A stretch of 64,000 nt of DNA from Pedococcus sp031456495 (GTDB lineage: Bacteria > Actinomycetota > Actinomycetes > Actinomycetales > Dermatophilaceae). The notes below the pieces were generated by a model. The model made no database searches. It was not told where the DNA came from and saw only the letters and a program-made list of their open reading frames with translations. The stretch lies in assembly GCF_031456495.1 (NCBI RefSeq), contig NZ_JAVDUW010000001.1:806001-870000 (forward strand). The letters are read 5' to 3'. Below, one piece after another: positions 41,653-50,255 of this stretch. The first letter of the stretch is position 1. Each line of letters begins with the position of its first letter. The position numbers and the translations under genes were made by a program.

Positions 41653-42375
41653 ATGCGACGTTTCGACGACGAGGACCTCACCGGCGCCGAGTTCCGCGAG
41701 TGCGACCTCAGCAGGGTGCGGATGGTCGGCGTGGTCATGCAGGACGCCGAGATCGACGGCCTGGTCACCAACCTCGTGGTCAACGGCGTCGACGTCATGC
41801 CCTACGTCGAGGCCGAGCTCGACCGCCGCCACCCGGTGCGCGTGCTGATCCGCTCCGACCGGCCGGACGACCTGCGCGAGGCGTGGCGTCGGCTCCAGGA
41901 CGACTGGGCGAGGACCGCCGAGCGGGTCCGGGCCATGCCCGGGGGCAGCGAGCACCGCGGCGTGGACGGCGAGTGGTCGATGGTCCAGACCCTGCGCCAC
42001 CTGGTCTTCGTGCACGACTCCTGGTTCAGGCGGTGCGTGCTCGGCCTGACCGAGCCGTTCACCGCCTTCGGACTGGGTCCCGATGACGTCATGGAGCGGG
42101 AGGACGACCTGGACCCGTCCGCGCAGCCGAGGCTGGACGAGGTGCTCGCCGTGCGACGCCGCCAGGGTGCGGAGGTCGAGGCCTGGCTGGCCGGGGTCAC
42201 CCCCGACCGGCTCGCTCAGGTCGCGCCCGTCCCCGACGACGACCGGTGGCCCCCGTATGCCGCGGGGCGGACGGTGCGGCAGTGCCTGGGGACCGTGCTC
42301 AACGAGGAGTGGGCGCACCACGGGTTCTGCGTCCGTGACCTCGACAAGCTGGGACGACCTACGCTGTCGCGGTGA
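41653..42375 (+). CDS. DinB-family protein with pentapeptide-like N-terminus
   Basis: 240 residues. The N-terminal 40 residues look like pentapeptide repeats (LTGAEFRECDLSRVRMVGV). The remainder is a DinB-like four-helix domain with histidines that may bind metal (TLRHLVFVHDSWF, NEEWAHHGF). DinB-type proteins are often thiol-dependent metal enzymes. The stop overlaps the Arr start by 4 bases, so the two genes are co-transcribed. ATG at 41653. Confidence 0.82.
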   Translation: MRRFDDEDLTGAEFRECDLSRVRMVGVVMQDAEIDGLVTNLVVNGVDVMPYVEAELDRRHPVRVLIRSDRPDDLREAWRRLQDDWARTAERVRAMPGGSEHRGVDGEWSMVQTLRHLVFVHDSWFRRCVLGLTEPFTAFGLGPDDVMEREDDLDPSAQPRLDEVLAVRRRQGAEVEAWLAGVTPDRLAQVAPVPDDDRWPPYAAGRTVRQCLGTVLNEEWAHHGFCVRDLDKLGRPTLSR

Positions 42376-42782
42376 CCGACGTGCTGGACGAGGGGCCGTT
42401 CTTCCACGGCACGAAGGCGGACCTGGCGGTGGGTGACCTCCTCACCGCGGGCTTCCGGTCGAACTACCGGCCCGAGGTCGTCATGAACCACATCTACTTC
42501 ACCGCCCTGCGGGACGGTGCCGGTCTCGCCGCGGAGCTGGCGGCCAGGGACGGCGCCCCGCGGGTCTACCTCGTCGAGCCGACGGGCGCCTTCGAGAACG
42601 ACCCGAACGTGACCGACAAGAAGTTCCCCGGCAACCCGACCCGGTCCTACCGCAGCACCGAGCCCCTCAGGGTCGTCGGCGGGGTGGACGACTGGACGCG
42701 CCTGGCGCCCGAGGCGCTCCAGGCCTGGCGCGACCGGCTGGCTGCCGTCCTCGCCGACGAACGCGGCGAGATCATCAACTGA
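42372..42782 (+). CDS. arr: Rifampin ADP-ribosyltransferase (Arr family)
   Basis: 136 residues, full Arr length. It transfers ADP-ribose from NAD to a hydroxyl of rifamycins, giving resistance. The three catalytic residues known in Arr-ms (His19, Tyr49, Asp84) align with His12 (FFHGTKADL), Tyr42 (NHIYFTAL) and Asp77 (AFENDPNVTDKKFPGNP), a constant offset of seven. GTG at 42372 overlaps the DinB stop. The stop region overlaps the converging VOC gene by 8 bases. Chromosomal arr genes are common in actinobacteria, so no transfer need be assumed. Confidence 0.93.
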   Translation: MTDVLDEGPFFHGTKADLAVGDLLTAGFRSNYRPEVVMNHIYFTALRDGAGLAAELAARDGAPRVYLVEPTGAFENDPNVTDKKFPGNPTRSYRSTEPLRVVGGVDDWTRLAPEALQAWRDRLAAVLADERGEIIN

Positions 42783-43224
42783 CCTGCGACGACGGGCGTG
42801 GTGTCACGGTCTGCCCGCCCCACTCCTCAGGCTCGACGTCCCGCAGCGTCTGGTTGAGGACCCACTGGTGCCCGAACGGATCCGTGACGCAGGCCTGGCG
42901 CTCGCCGTACTGCCAGTCATGGGGAGGGTCGACGACCTTTGCACCCTGCGAGGTCGCGCGCTCGACGACCGCCGTGACATCGGCGACCTTGAGCATCACC
43001 TGGTGGGAGACCATCTCCTGCGGCGTCCGCCGACCGGGTCGCACCTCGGCCACGACCAGCTCGGCCGCCGGCCCGTCCGGCATACCCAGCTGCGCACGGT
43101 GCCCCTCACCGATGCGGACGTGCTCGACGAAACCGAAGATGTCCTCGTACCACGCGACCGCCTCCCTGACGTCGGCCACGGTGAGCACAGGGGTGACGCG
43201 GGCGTGCGGCGCTGACCTGTTCAT
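42775..43224 (-). CDS. VOC-family (glyoxalase-like) protein
   Basis: 149 residues, ARV TPVLTVADVREAVAWYEDIFGF at the start and DPFGHQWVLNQTL near the end, the two halves of a single VOC module. It probably binds metal and a small molecule, a fold also used in antibiotic-binding proteins. Converges on arr with an 8-base overlap. ATG at 43224; a GTG six bases upstream is possible. Substrate unknown. Confidence 0.85.
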   Translation of the reverse strand: MNRSAPHARVTPVLTVADVREAVAWYEDIFGFVEHVRIGEGHRAQLGMPDGPAAELVVAEVRPGRRTPQEMVSHQVMLKVADVTAVVERATSQGAKVVDPPHDWQYGERQACVTDPFGHQWVLNQTLRDVEPEEWGGQTVTPRPSSQVS

Positions 43225-43307
43225 GAGCACCCAGCCACCCTAGGACCAGGACGCACAGATGGGTATGCCGCGATGCCGGCTTCCCGGTCGCGGCCACCAC
43301 GACCTCG

Positions 43308-43925
43308 CTAGGGACTCGGCGCGATGCGGAAGGGGACCGTCCGGGTCTCCCCTCCCTGGAACCGCAGGGTCAGGACCGCGTTCCGCGTGTCCGCGGGAAC
43401 CACGAAGAGCACGTCGCCCCGCTGGGTGGCGTTCGCCGGGAGGAGCTCATCGAGTCCGCCCGAGGCCGGCACGATGTCCTCGCCGACCGTCACGGCGAAG
43501 CTCGCGTCCCAGAAGTTCGCGTCGTAGGCACGGTAGCTGCGCCCTCGCACCGACATGACCAGCGCGAGCTTGCCGTCGGCGTCCGGCCTGGCGGTGGCTG
43601 CGAGGACCTCGTAGGAGATGTCCCCGACACGGAACTCGCGCTTCAACGGGATGGAGACCTTGTACGCGGAGGTCGAGCCGGACCCGGACGAGCCCGAGGC
43701 CGGAAGGGACCCGGTCGCCGCGGCTACCGAGGGTGAACCGGTCAGCCCAACGGGCGGTGGTGCCTTCGTGCTGGCTGCTGAGGTCGACGGCGTGGACGAG
43801 GCGCTGAGCCAGCCGACCTGGTTCAGGCCCAGCAGCAGCCCCGTGGCTGCCGTGATCAGGGCCGCGACCGCCGTCAGGACACCGGGCGCGGTGGACCACC
43901 AGCCTGCTCGCCGTCCCTCGACCAT
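43308..43925 (-). CDS. Membrane-anchored hypothetical protein with extracellular beta domain
   Basis: About 205 residues. One hydrophobic helix (about 14-35, PGVLTAVAALITAATGLLLG) is followed by a serine/threonine/proline-rich linker (about 40-80) and a beta-sandwich-like domain of about 120 residues, resembling DUF4352-type extracellular domains. ATG at 43925 has GAGGAG 9 bases upstream; an ATG at 43934 overlaps that site. It may be driven by the promoter-like motif at 44075-44106. Function unknown. Confidence 0.75.
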   Translation of the reverse strand: MVEGRRAGWWSTAPGVLTAVAALITAATGLLLGLNQVGWLSASSTPSTSAASTKAPPPVGLTGSPSVAAATGSLPASGSSGSGSTSAYKVSIPLKREFRVGDISYEVLAATARPDADGKLALVMSVRGRSYRAYDANFWDASFAVTVGEDIVPASGGLDELLPANATQRGDVLFVVPADTRNAVLTLRFQGGETRTVPFRIAPSP

Positions 43926-44074
43926 GGGCGGCATCTCCTCTGCCTCGTGCTGGCCGTCGTCCCATACCTGCGGCCGCAGCGGATCTCCCGGGCCCTCGCG
44001 GCTGCCTGCTCGGTCGCAGCGGGCGTTGCTCTCCCTCACCATGGTTCGATCCCGGTCAGGTCGAGTCACCATGC

Positions 44075-44106
44075 AATCGTCGTAGTTTGCCCCCGACTCG
44101 TTCCGG
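44075..44106 (-). promoter_or_regulatory. Promoter-like motif, copy 1
   Basis: AATC-N2-CGTAGTTTGC-N6-CTCGTTCCGG; read on the minus strand it has a GGAAC box followed by a CAAACTACG box. An identical layout occurs at 47800-47831, upstream of another minus-strand gene. It lies 150 bp upstream of the hypothetical membrane protein start at 43925, and 93 bp before the DUF309 gene on the plus strand. Confidence 0.5.
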
Positions 44107-44198
44107 TTGCCTCGGAGTTGGCCGCACCCTCCCACCAGCGGGTCTTCAGGACCTGTCCGGAAGTCCGGTGTGGACGCTCTTGTTGGCAGACTGGTCCT

Positions 44199-44630
44199 AT
44201 GACGGCCTCTGATCGCGACCGGGACACCGAGGGCCGGGCTCGCCAGGCACGGCCCCGCGATGCCCTGGGGCGACCTCTGCCCTACGGCGATTCCGGTGTC
44301 GAGCCGGTATCGGAGGACCCGTTGCCGCCCAACGAGACGCTCGCCGCGGCGCGAGGACTCGTGGCGGCCGGCCGCCCCTTCTCCGCCCATGAGGTGCTGG
44401 AGGCACGGTGGAAGGCGGGGCCGATCGAGGAGCGGGATCTCTGGCAGGGCCTCGCGCAGGTCTGCGTCGCCATGACACACGCGGCGCGTGGGAACCAGGT
44501 GGGAGCCGATCGACTCTTCGAACGTGCCGCCGAACGGTTGGCCCAGTTTGCAGCCACGGGACGTCCGGCCTACGGCCTGGACGTGGCAGCAGCCGCGCAG
44601 CAGGCGCGCCGTCACATCGGGAGCTTCTGA
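44199..44630 (+). CDS. DUF309 domain protein
   Basis: 143 residues. The core AARGLVAAGRPFSAHEVLEARW and the following WQGLAQVCVAMTHAARGNQVGA match DUF309, a small helical family with a conserved HExxE-like motif (SAHEVLEA). Function is not established. ATG at 44199. Confidence 0.85.
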   Translation: MTASDRDRDTEGRARQARPRDALGRPLPYGDSGVEPVSEDPLPPNETLAAARGLVAAGRPFSAHEVLEARWKAGPIEERDLWQGLAQVCVAMTHAARGNQVGADRLFERAAERLAQFAATGRPAYGLDVAAAAQQARRHIGSF

Positions 44631-44730
44631 ACGCACCCCGGCCCGGCGGCGAGCTGACGCGTCCTTCCCACAGATCGCCCGACAGGGGCCTGCGGTGGGC
44701 TCGGGCTCGGAGGAGACCGTTCGGCTGCGC

Positions 44731-44949
44731 TCAGAGGACGGCGCCGCGCGGCGCCACCTCAACCGCGGCCACACCCCTGGCAAAGAGGACCAGGAGCCGC
44801 TCACCATGGTTCGTGCGGAGCACGCCGGAGGGCGCCGCGAGGGTGCCGACGACCCGCTCGAGGACCTCGGCCTCGTCGCCGTCATCCTCGAACGTGACAT
44901 CGAGCTGGTCGCCACTCACGAGTCGGACCCGCAGCACTACTTCCGCCAT
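44731..44949 (-). CDS. Small hypothetical protein
   Basis: 72 residues (MAEVVLRVRLVSGDQLDVTF through VEVAPRGAVL). It looks like a compact beta-rich domain with a central helix (EVLERVVGTL). Not recognised. ATG at 44949 with a GAGG 8 bases upstream; GTG at 44958 is possible. No neighbours on this strand. Confidence 0.6.
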   Translation of the reverse strand: MAEVVLRVRLVSGDQLDVTFEDDGDEAEVLERVVGTLAAPSGVLRTNHGERLLVLFARGVAAVEVAPRGAVL

Positions 44950-45156
44950 CGCACGCACCTCACATCCCGTCGCGCCGGCCGAACCCTGTGGCCGGTCACC
45001 ACTCTAGAAGCGTCGGTCCGAGCCGGCGAACGGCTTCCAGACCACTCAGTCGACCACGCGGCATGACGCGGCGCCGGACCGTTACGGGACCCACACTGGC
45101 GGGCGAGCAACAACTGGGGCGATGCTGAGGAATGCGGGTGTGGGAGGGTCAGCACC

Positions 45157-45549
45157 GTGGAGATGAAGCTCGAGCTGACCCCGCTGCCCGTGTCCGACGT
45201 GGAGCGGGCGATCGCCTTCTACGTCGGGATGCTCGGCTTTGCCAAGGACGTGGACGTGCGGCCCAGCGAGGGCGTGCGGATCGTCCAGTGCACCCCGCCC
45301 GGGTCGGGTTGTTCGGTCGGCTTCGGGACCGGACTGGACGTGTACGGAGGCGAGCCGGGGAGCATCAGGGGGCTGCACCTGGTCGTCGAGGACCTCCACG
45401 AGGCACGGGCCGAGCTGGTCGGTCGAGGCGTGCAGGTCAGCGAGATACGCGACTACGGCGGAGGCGTCAGGGGGGCGAGCTTCTCCGACCCGGACGGCAA
45501 CTCGTTCGAGCTGCAGGAGATGGCATGGCGAAAAGGCCAGTCGTACTAG
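45157..45549 (+). CDS. VOC-family (glyoxalase-like) protein
   Basis: 130 residues. It begins LPVSDVERAIAFYVGMLGF, the first beta-alpha-beta module, and ends GASFSDPDGNSFELQEM with the conserved glutamate of the metal site. Likely metal-dependent; in such contexts usually linked to small-molecule detoxification. GTG at 45157 with GGAGG 9 bases upstream. Distinct from the VOC gene at 42775. Confidence 0.88.
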   Translation: MEMKLELTPLPVSDVERAIAFYVGMLGFAKDVDVRPSEGVRIVQCTPPGSGCSVGFGTGLDVYGGEPGSIRGLHLVVEDLHEARAELVGRGVQVSEIRDYGGGVRGASFSDPDGNSFELQEMAWRKGQSY

Positions 45550-45596
45550 GCCCGAGGGCCGTCGAGCATTGAACCGGATCCTTCGCCGGACCGGTC

Positions 45597-45869
45597 TCAG
45601 CGGGTGGGGTGCGCCTTCGCCCAGGCGACGATGTCGTCAGGACGGCTGATGGCCGTGCCGTCGTCGAGGACGAGGACCGGCACGAAGTAGGAGCCGGTCA
45701 GGGCATGCACCTCCCGCCGCACCCTGAGCTGCAGGAACGAGGGCAGGTGTTCCCGTCCTCGCGCCTTCACCACCTCGGGTGTGTGACCGGCGTCCACCAG
45801 CGCCTGGTGCGCCTTGTGGCAGTCGTGGTGGTCGCTGCCGCCGGTGCCCCAGCAGATGTAGAGCTTCAT
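45597..45869 (-). CDS. Small thioredoxin-fold (GST N-terminal-like) protein
   Basis: 90 residues. MKLYICWGTGGSDHHDCHKA, VLVLDDGTAISRPDDIVAWA resemble a glutaredoxin or GST N-terminal domain; the cis-proline position is VPVLVLDDG. A CxxC motif is missing. ATG at 45869 with GGAGGAGG upstream. Probably a small thiol-transfer or binding protein; function not proved. Confidence 0.75.
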   Translation of the reverse strand: MKLYICWGTGGSDHHDCHKAHQALVDAGHTPEVVKARGREHLPSFLQLRVRREVHALTGSYFVPVLVLDDGTAISRPDDIVAWAKAHPTR

Positions 45870-45939
45870 CGGCCTCCTCCTCCAGCACCTGACCTCTGCC
45901 ATGCCCGCCGCCCACGACGGCCACTCCCCGTCGCCCCGG

Positions 45940-45982
45940 CCGCAGTGTCCCGACCGGTGGTGCACCGGTCGGGACACTGCGG
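45940..45982. terminator. 43-bp perfect palindrome, probable terminator
   Basis: CCGCAGTGTCCCGACCGGTG (45940-45959) and its exact reverse complement (45963-45982) flank a 3-base spacer. Located 51 bp after the stop of the M28 peptidase gene. No T-tract. Strong hairpin in RNA; could also be a mobile palindrome like those at 8144 and 56973. Confidence 0.65.
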
Positions 45983-46033
45983 GTTCCGCGTCGTCGGTTC
46001 CGACCGTCCCAGGTCACCGACCACGCGTGGGTT

Positions 46034-47707
46034 TCAGCTGGCGACGGCACCCTTCAGGGTCCCCACCCGCACGGGGTGCGACAGGTTCTTCGCGTGACCG
46101 CCGTTGGCCGGCGAGGACGTGAACGCCTGTCGGTCGTAGGCCATGTGGCCGACCATGTTCGCGAACGTCTTCGACATCCAGGTCAGCACGTCGGGGTCGT
46201 TGTTCGACAGGTTGTCGCACCACCGGAACGGGTTGTCGACGCAGCCGCCGTCGTCGCCCGGCACCGTCCCCTCGAAGTTGCCCGTGTGGCCGCCGAAGAG
46301 GGCGACGTCGGACGCGAGCTTGCAGCAGTCCTGGCCGGTGAGGACGCCACTGGCCGGGATGCCCGCCAGCTGGAACATGAACGCGTCCGTGCCGTCGGCC
46401 GAGAAGAGGATGTGGTTCTTCCCGATCGAGCTCAGGTAGTCGATCCCGTAGTCACGGGCGATCGCCGACGGGGCCCAGATGCTCGGTGGCATCGGCGTGC
46501 CGGGGTCACGCGAGAACAGGTCCACCCCGTCCTTCGGGTCGAGCACGCCGGCAACGTAGTTGGGCGTGGCGAGCACGTCAGCGTCGAGGTCGTACTTGAT
46601 CTTGGCGAGCTCGTCGGCCGGCAGCGTGTTGACGTAGTAGTCGGACCCGAGCAGGCCCAGCTCCTCGCCGCCGAACCAGATGAAGCGCAGCTTGTTCCGG
46701 GTGTTCGTGTTCTTGAGCTGCTGCGCGATGTCGAGGATCGCGGCCGAGCCCGAGGCGTTGTCGAGCATCCCTGCCCCGTAGATGGCGTCGAGGTGCGCGT
46801 CGACGACGAGGATGTTGTTCGGGTCGCCACCCCTGGAGTCGGCGATGACGTTCCAGTCGGACCGGTTCGGGTCGTCGATCGCCCTGACGTCGATCGTCAG
46901 GATGGGGCCCGTGCCGCCCGCGGTCTGGCCCAGGAGCTGGCTGCCCACGGCATACGAGGTGAAGATGACCGGGATCCGCTCCCCACCGGACAGGGACCCG
47001 GCGAAGACACCGGTGCGTCCGGGGTTGCCCTCGTTGAAGATCACGGCAGCGGTCGCTCCGGCGGCCTGGGCGTTCGCGACCTTCTGCGAGAACGTGCAGG
47101 TGCCGCGCTGGATGAGCGCGATGTTGCCCGGCACGAAGCCGGCGAAGTCACCGGCCTGGCAGCCGCTCGCGGAGCTCGGCGTGGGCGTCGGCGGCACGAC
47201 GATGCCCCGTGCGGGCTGCAGCCTCGCGGTGGTCGTTCCGGCGACAGGTCCCGGGTTGAAGTCGGTGCCGAGGACGAACGACCTCGGGATCGGCGAGACC
47301 TCCTTCAGCACCGGCGTACCCACGAAGCTGAAGTAGTGGAACGTGTACTCCTGCAGCGTCACGTCGTAGCCGGCAGCCCTCATCACGTCGGCCACGTAGT
47401 CGGCCGACGCCTTGTAGCCCGGCTCACCCGAGTTGCGGGAGGGGTGGCCGTCCGCACCGGGGTTGGCGTCCGCGATCTGCTGGAACCTGACCATGTGCGC
47501 CCACAGGTCTGCCCTGGTCACGCAGTCGACGAGCTTCTGCGGGGTGTCGTTGACCCGCTGGGCGCAGGCCGTCGGGTTGGCCGCGGACGCCGTGCCGGCG
47601 TCCGCGCTCGAGGCGAGCATGGGCAGGAATCCGGTCGTCGCCGCCACCGCTGCTGCGATGACGAGTGCCAGCCGGCGTCCTCGTGGGCGTCCGCGTCGTG
47701 GGCTCAT
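46034..47707 (-). CDS. Secreted M28-family peptidase with PA domain
   Basis: 557 residues. A long signal peptide (RGRRLALVIAAAVAATTGFL, cleavage near SADA) is followed by a PA domain (about 165-250) and an M28 zinc-peptidase catalytic part. Zinc-site motifs are visible: VVDAHLDAIYGAGMLDNASGSAA with the His and Asp, and GGEELGLLGSDYY with the catalytic glutamate. Exported aminopeptidase-like enzyme. ATG at 47707, about 93 bp downstream of the promoter-like motif at 47800. Confidence 0.92.
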   Translation of the reverse strand: MSPRRGRPRGRRLALVIAAAVAATTGFLPMLASSADAGTASAANPTACAQRVNDTPQKLVDCVTRADLWAHMVRFQQIADANPGADGHPSRNSGEPGYKASADYVADVMRAAGYDVTLQEYTFHYFSFVGTPVLKEVSPIPRSFVLGTDFNPGPVAGTTTARLQPARGIVVPPTPTPSSASGCQAGDFAGFVPGNIALIQRGTCTFSQKVANAQAAGATAAVIFNEGNPGRTGVFAGSLSGGERIPVIFTSYAVGSQLLGQTAGGTGPILTIDVRAIDDPNRSDWNVIADSRGGDPNNILVVDAHLDAIYGAGMLDNASGSAAILDIAQQLKNTNTRNKLRFIWFGGEELGLLGSDYYVNTLPADELAKIKYDLDADVLATPNYVAGVLDPKDGVDLFSRDPGTPMPPSIWAPSAIARDYGIDYLSSIGKNHILFSADGTDAFMFQLAGIPASGVLTGQDCCKLASDVALFGGHTGNFEGTVPGDDGGCVDNPFRWCDNLSNNDPDVLTWMSKTFANMVGHMAYDRQAFTSSPANGGHAKNLSHPVRVGTLKGAVAS

Positions 47708-47799
47708 GGTGTGCTCCCTTGTTGACAGCGCTCCGGCTCGGGCGGAAATGTCACGAACCGCCACCATGTTTCGCCCCCGCCGTAGACCCCACACCCCCC

Positions 47800-47831
47800 A
47801 ATCTGCGTAGTTTGCGTGCGGCTCGTTCCGG
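47800..47831 (-). promoter_or_regulatory. Promoter-like motif, copy 2
   Basis: Same layout as at 44075-44106: AATC, 2 bases, CGTAGTTTGC, 6 bases, CTCGTTCCGG. On the minus strand it reads GGAAC then CAAACTACG and sits 93 bp before the peptidase ATG. Confidence 0.55.
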
Positions 47832-47898
47832 AGGCCCCCGTATGCCGTGGAGCCCGGCCGAGCGCGGGCGACGGCCTCGGTGGCGACCCGGCACGCCG

Positions 47899-48822
47899 TC
47901 AGCGGCGGATGACGACCGCCTCGTAGCTCGGTGCCGTCGGTGGGAGCCCGGTGTCGAACTTGGCGTTCGCCACGACGAGCCGGTCGCCGAGCCTGGCCAC
48001 CGTGGTGGGCACCTCGAACAGCGGACTGGTCAGCACCGCTGTCTGCGTGCCGCCGCTCAGGTCCCCGGCGAGCTGGAACTGCACGACCTCGTTGTCGAAG
48101 TTCCGCACGGCCCAGAGGGTCCGGCCCGACAGCAGGATGCCGTCGACGTTCGGCACCGACACCCCCGGCAGCGCACGGCTGGTCCCCGTCGTGGGGTCGA
48201 CGACGTTGACGGCTCCCTGGCCGGTGTGTGCGACGAGGAGCCAGCGCCCGTCCGCCGTCGCCTGGATGCCGTTGTTGTTGAAGGCGCCGCTGGTGTCGGC
48301 CGCGGGACCGCTCAGGGCGAGCGTGCTCAGCGCGCCGGGGACACCGTCGATGACCGGGACGAAGTACAGCGTCGCCCGTGAGGAGTCGGTGAACCACGCA
48401 CCGCCCGGCACCAGGGCGACGTCGTTGACGAACGTCGGCGCCGATGCGAAGTGGTAGGCCGCGACCGGCGACCCGGATCGCGTGTCGTAGACGTACCCGT
48501 CGCCCGTGGGGCCACCCGCGACGAACAGCAGGTGGTCGGCGAGGTCGGCCTTCATCCCCACCGCCCACCGTCCGGCGGGGGCGTGCACGACCTTGGCCGC
48601 GGTGCCGGTGCGGATGTCGCCGAGGTAGACGTCACCCGTGAGCAGGTCGCCGGCGTAGAAGCCCGTCCCACCGGCCGCCGCGACCCCCTCGGTACCGGTC
48701 GCGCCCGGCAGGGTGATGGCCCCCGTCCCCACCGTGGCCGCCGCAGGACCTGCAAGCAGGGCCACACCTCCCACCACGGCCGTCGTCACGGCCAGTACCG
48801 ACCTCAGCAGCTTCGACGCCAT
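47899..48822 (-). CDS. Secreted beta-propeller (SMP-30/NHL-like) protein
   Basis: 307 residues. A signal peptide (VLAVTTAVVGGVALLAGPAAAT) is followed by repeated blades with the pattern GxxYxxDLLTGDVYLGDI, NGIQATADGRWLLVAHTG, VDGILLSGRTLWAVRNF. Exported lyase- or gluconolactonase-like binding or enzymatic domain. Same strand as the M28 peptidase downstream of it (191 bp apart) but with its own start region. ATG at 48822. Confidence 0.85.
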   Translation of the reverse strand: MASKLLRSVLAVTTAVVGGVALLAGPAAATVGTGAITLPGATGTEGVAAAGGTGFYAGDLLTGDVYLGDIRTGTAAKVVHAPAGRWAVGMKADLADHLLFVAGGPTGDGYVYDTRSGSPVAAYHFASAPTFVNDVALVPGGAWFTDSSRATLYFVPVIDGVPGALSTLALSGPAADTSGAFNNNGIQATADGRWLLVAHTGQGAVNVVDPTTGTSRALPGVSVPNVDGILLSGRTLWAVRNFDNEVVQFQLAGDLSGGTQTAVLTSPLFEVPTTVARLGDRLVVANAKFDTGLPPTAPSYEAVVIRR

Positions 48823-48977
48823 CGACCTGGTCCTCTCGCGCGCCCGGCGCGGGGTACGCCGGTGGGTCCGTGCCGGCCTCCCTGCGCGGGCGGCACCCCC
48901 AGCGCACGCCGCCGGGACGCCGCGCGGCACCGCCAAATGGCGTACTGCCCGGCGCCGGGCGCTGACAGGATGACCCC

Positions 48978-50147
48978 GTGACAGCACCGCTGGAGGACAT
49001 CACCGTCGTCGACCTCTCCCGCGCCCTCGCCGGGCCGCACGCGGCGATGATGCTGGGCGACATGGGAGCCCGCGTCATCAAGGTCGAGACGCCCGGCGCC
49101 GGCGACGACACCCGGGGCTGGGGTCCGCCCTTCGTCGGGCCCGAGGACGACCCGGTCTCGACCTACTACCTCAGCGCGAACCGCAACAAGGAGTCGATCA
49201 CCCTCGACCTCAAGTCCGACGACGGCCGCGACGTCCTCACCCGGCTCGTGCGCGCCGCCGACGTCCTCGTCGAGAACTTCCGCCCCGGCGTCCTGGACCG
49301 CCTCGGCTTCCCCGTCGACCAGCTGCACGAGCTCAACCCGCGCCTGGTGGTCCTGTCCATCAGCGGCTTCGGACACGACGGCCCCCAGGGCGGACGCCCC
49401 GGCTACGACCAGATCGCCCAGGGCGAGGCCGGCCTCATGTCCGTCACCGGGCCCGACGCCGACACCCCGCAGCGCGTCGGCGTGCCGATCGGCGACCTGC
49501 TCGCCGGCATGTACGGCGCGTACGGCGTGGTCTCGGCCCTGCACGAGCGGTTCCGCACCGGCCGCGGACGCGTCGTGCGGACCAGCCTGCTCGCCGCCAT
49601 CGTCGGCGCGCACGCGTTCCAGGGCACGGCCTACACGGTCGCAGGCCACGTCGGCCGCGCGCAGGGCAACCACCACCCGAGCCTGTCGCCCTACGGCCTC
49701 TTCCACTGCAAGGACGGCGACATCCAGGTCGCCTGCGGCAGCGAGTCCCTGTGGGTCAAGCTGGCCACCGCGTTCGGCATCGACCCGGCGGCCCCCGGCA
49801 TGGCCACCAACCGCGAGCGCACCGTCAACCGCGACCAGGTCACCGCGACCCTCAACGCCGCGTTCGCCGACCACCCGCTCGCCGAGCTGCTCCCCCGGCT
49901 CGCGGCACTCGGCATACCCGCCGGCGAGGTGCGCACCATCGACCGCGTCTACGACTGGGACCAGACCCGCTCGCAGGGCCTCGTCATCGAGGTGGACCAC
50001 CCGTCCCTGGGCACCATCGAGCTGCCCGGGCCGCCGATCCGCTTCGACGACAACGCGTATGCCGGTGGGCGCGCAGAGCACGTCGCCCCGCCGACGCTGG
50101 GTCAGCACGACGAGTCCGTCCGGACGTGGCTCGACGAGCTGGACTGA
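48978..50147 (+). CDS. Class III CoA-transferase (CaiB/BaiF family)
   Basis: 389 residues. Family landmarks: VVDLSRALAGPHAAMMLGDMGARVIKVETPGAGD, RNKESITLDLKSDDGRDVLTRLV, VENFRPGVLDRLGF and GFGHDGPQGGRPGYDQ. The catalytic aspartate lies in the GVPIGDLLAGMYGAYG region (near residue 170). It moves CoA between carboxylic acids. Malonate or oxalate activation in the putative pyrimidine route is conceivable, but the gene is not in those operons and other substrates are as likely. GTG at 48978. Confidence 0.9.
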   Translation: MTAPLEDITVVDLSRALAGPHAAMMLGDMGARVIKVETPGAGDDTRGWGPPFVGPEDDPVSTYYLSANRNKESITLDLKSDDGRDVLTRLVRAADVLVENFRPGVLDRLGFPVDQLHELNPRLVVLSISGFGHDGPQGGRPGYDQIAQGEAGLMSVTGPDADTPQRVGVPIGDLLAGMYGAYGVVSALHERFRTGRGRVVRTSLLAAIVGAHAFQGTAYTVAGHVGRAQGNHHPSLSPYGLFHCKDGDIQVACGSESLWVKLATAFGIDPAAPGMATNRERTVNRDQVTATLNAAFADHPLAELLPRLAALGIPAGEVRTIDRVYDWDQTRSQGLVIEVDHPSLGTIELPGPPIRFDDNAYAGGRAEHVAPPTLGQHDESVRTWLDELD

Positions 50148-50255
50148 CGCGCCACGGCCACCGGCGCACGGATGCCCCGGGGGCTGGACCGGTACGGCGC
50201 CGACCTGCGACCGTCGAGGGGACGACGTCGGCCGTCGCATGACCCGGAGGCCCGT

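Noticed and set aside
44040..44060. T-loop-like GGTTCGATCCC suggesting a tRNA
   Set aside because: The flanking bases do not pair as a T stem and no acceptor or anticodon arms fit.
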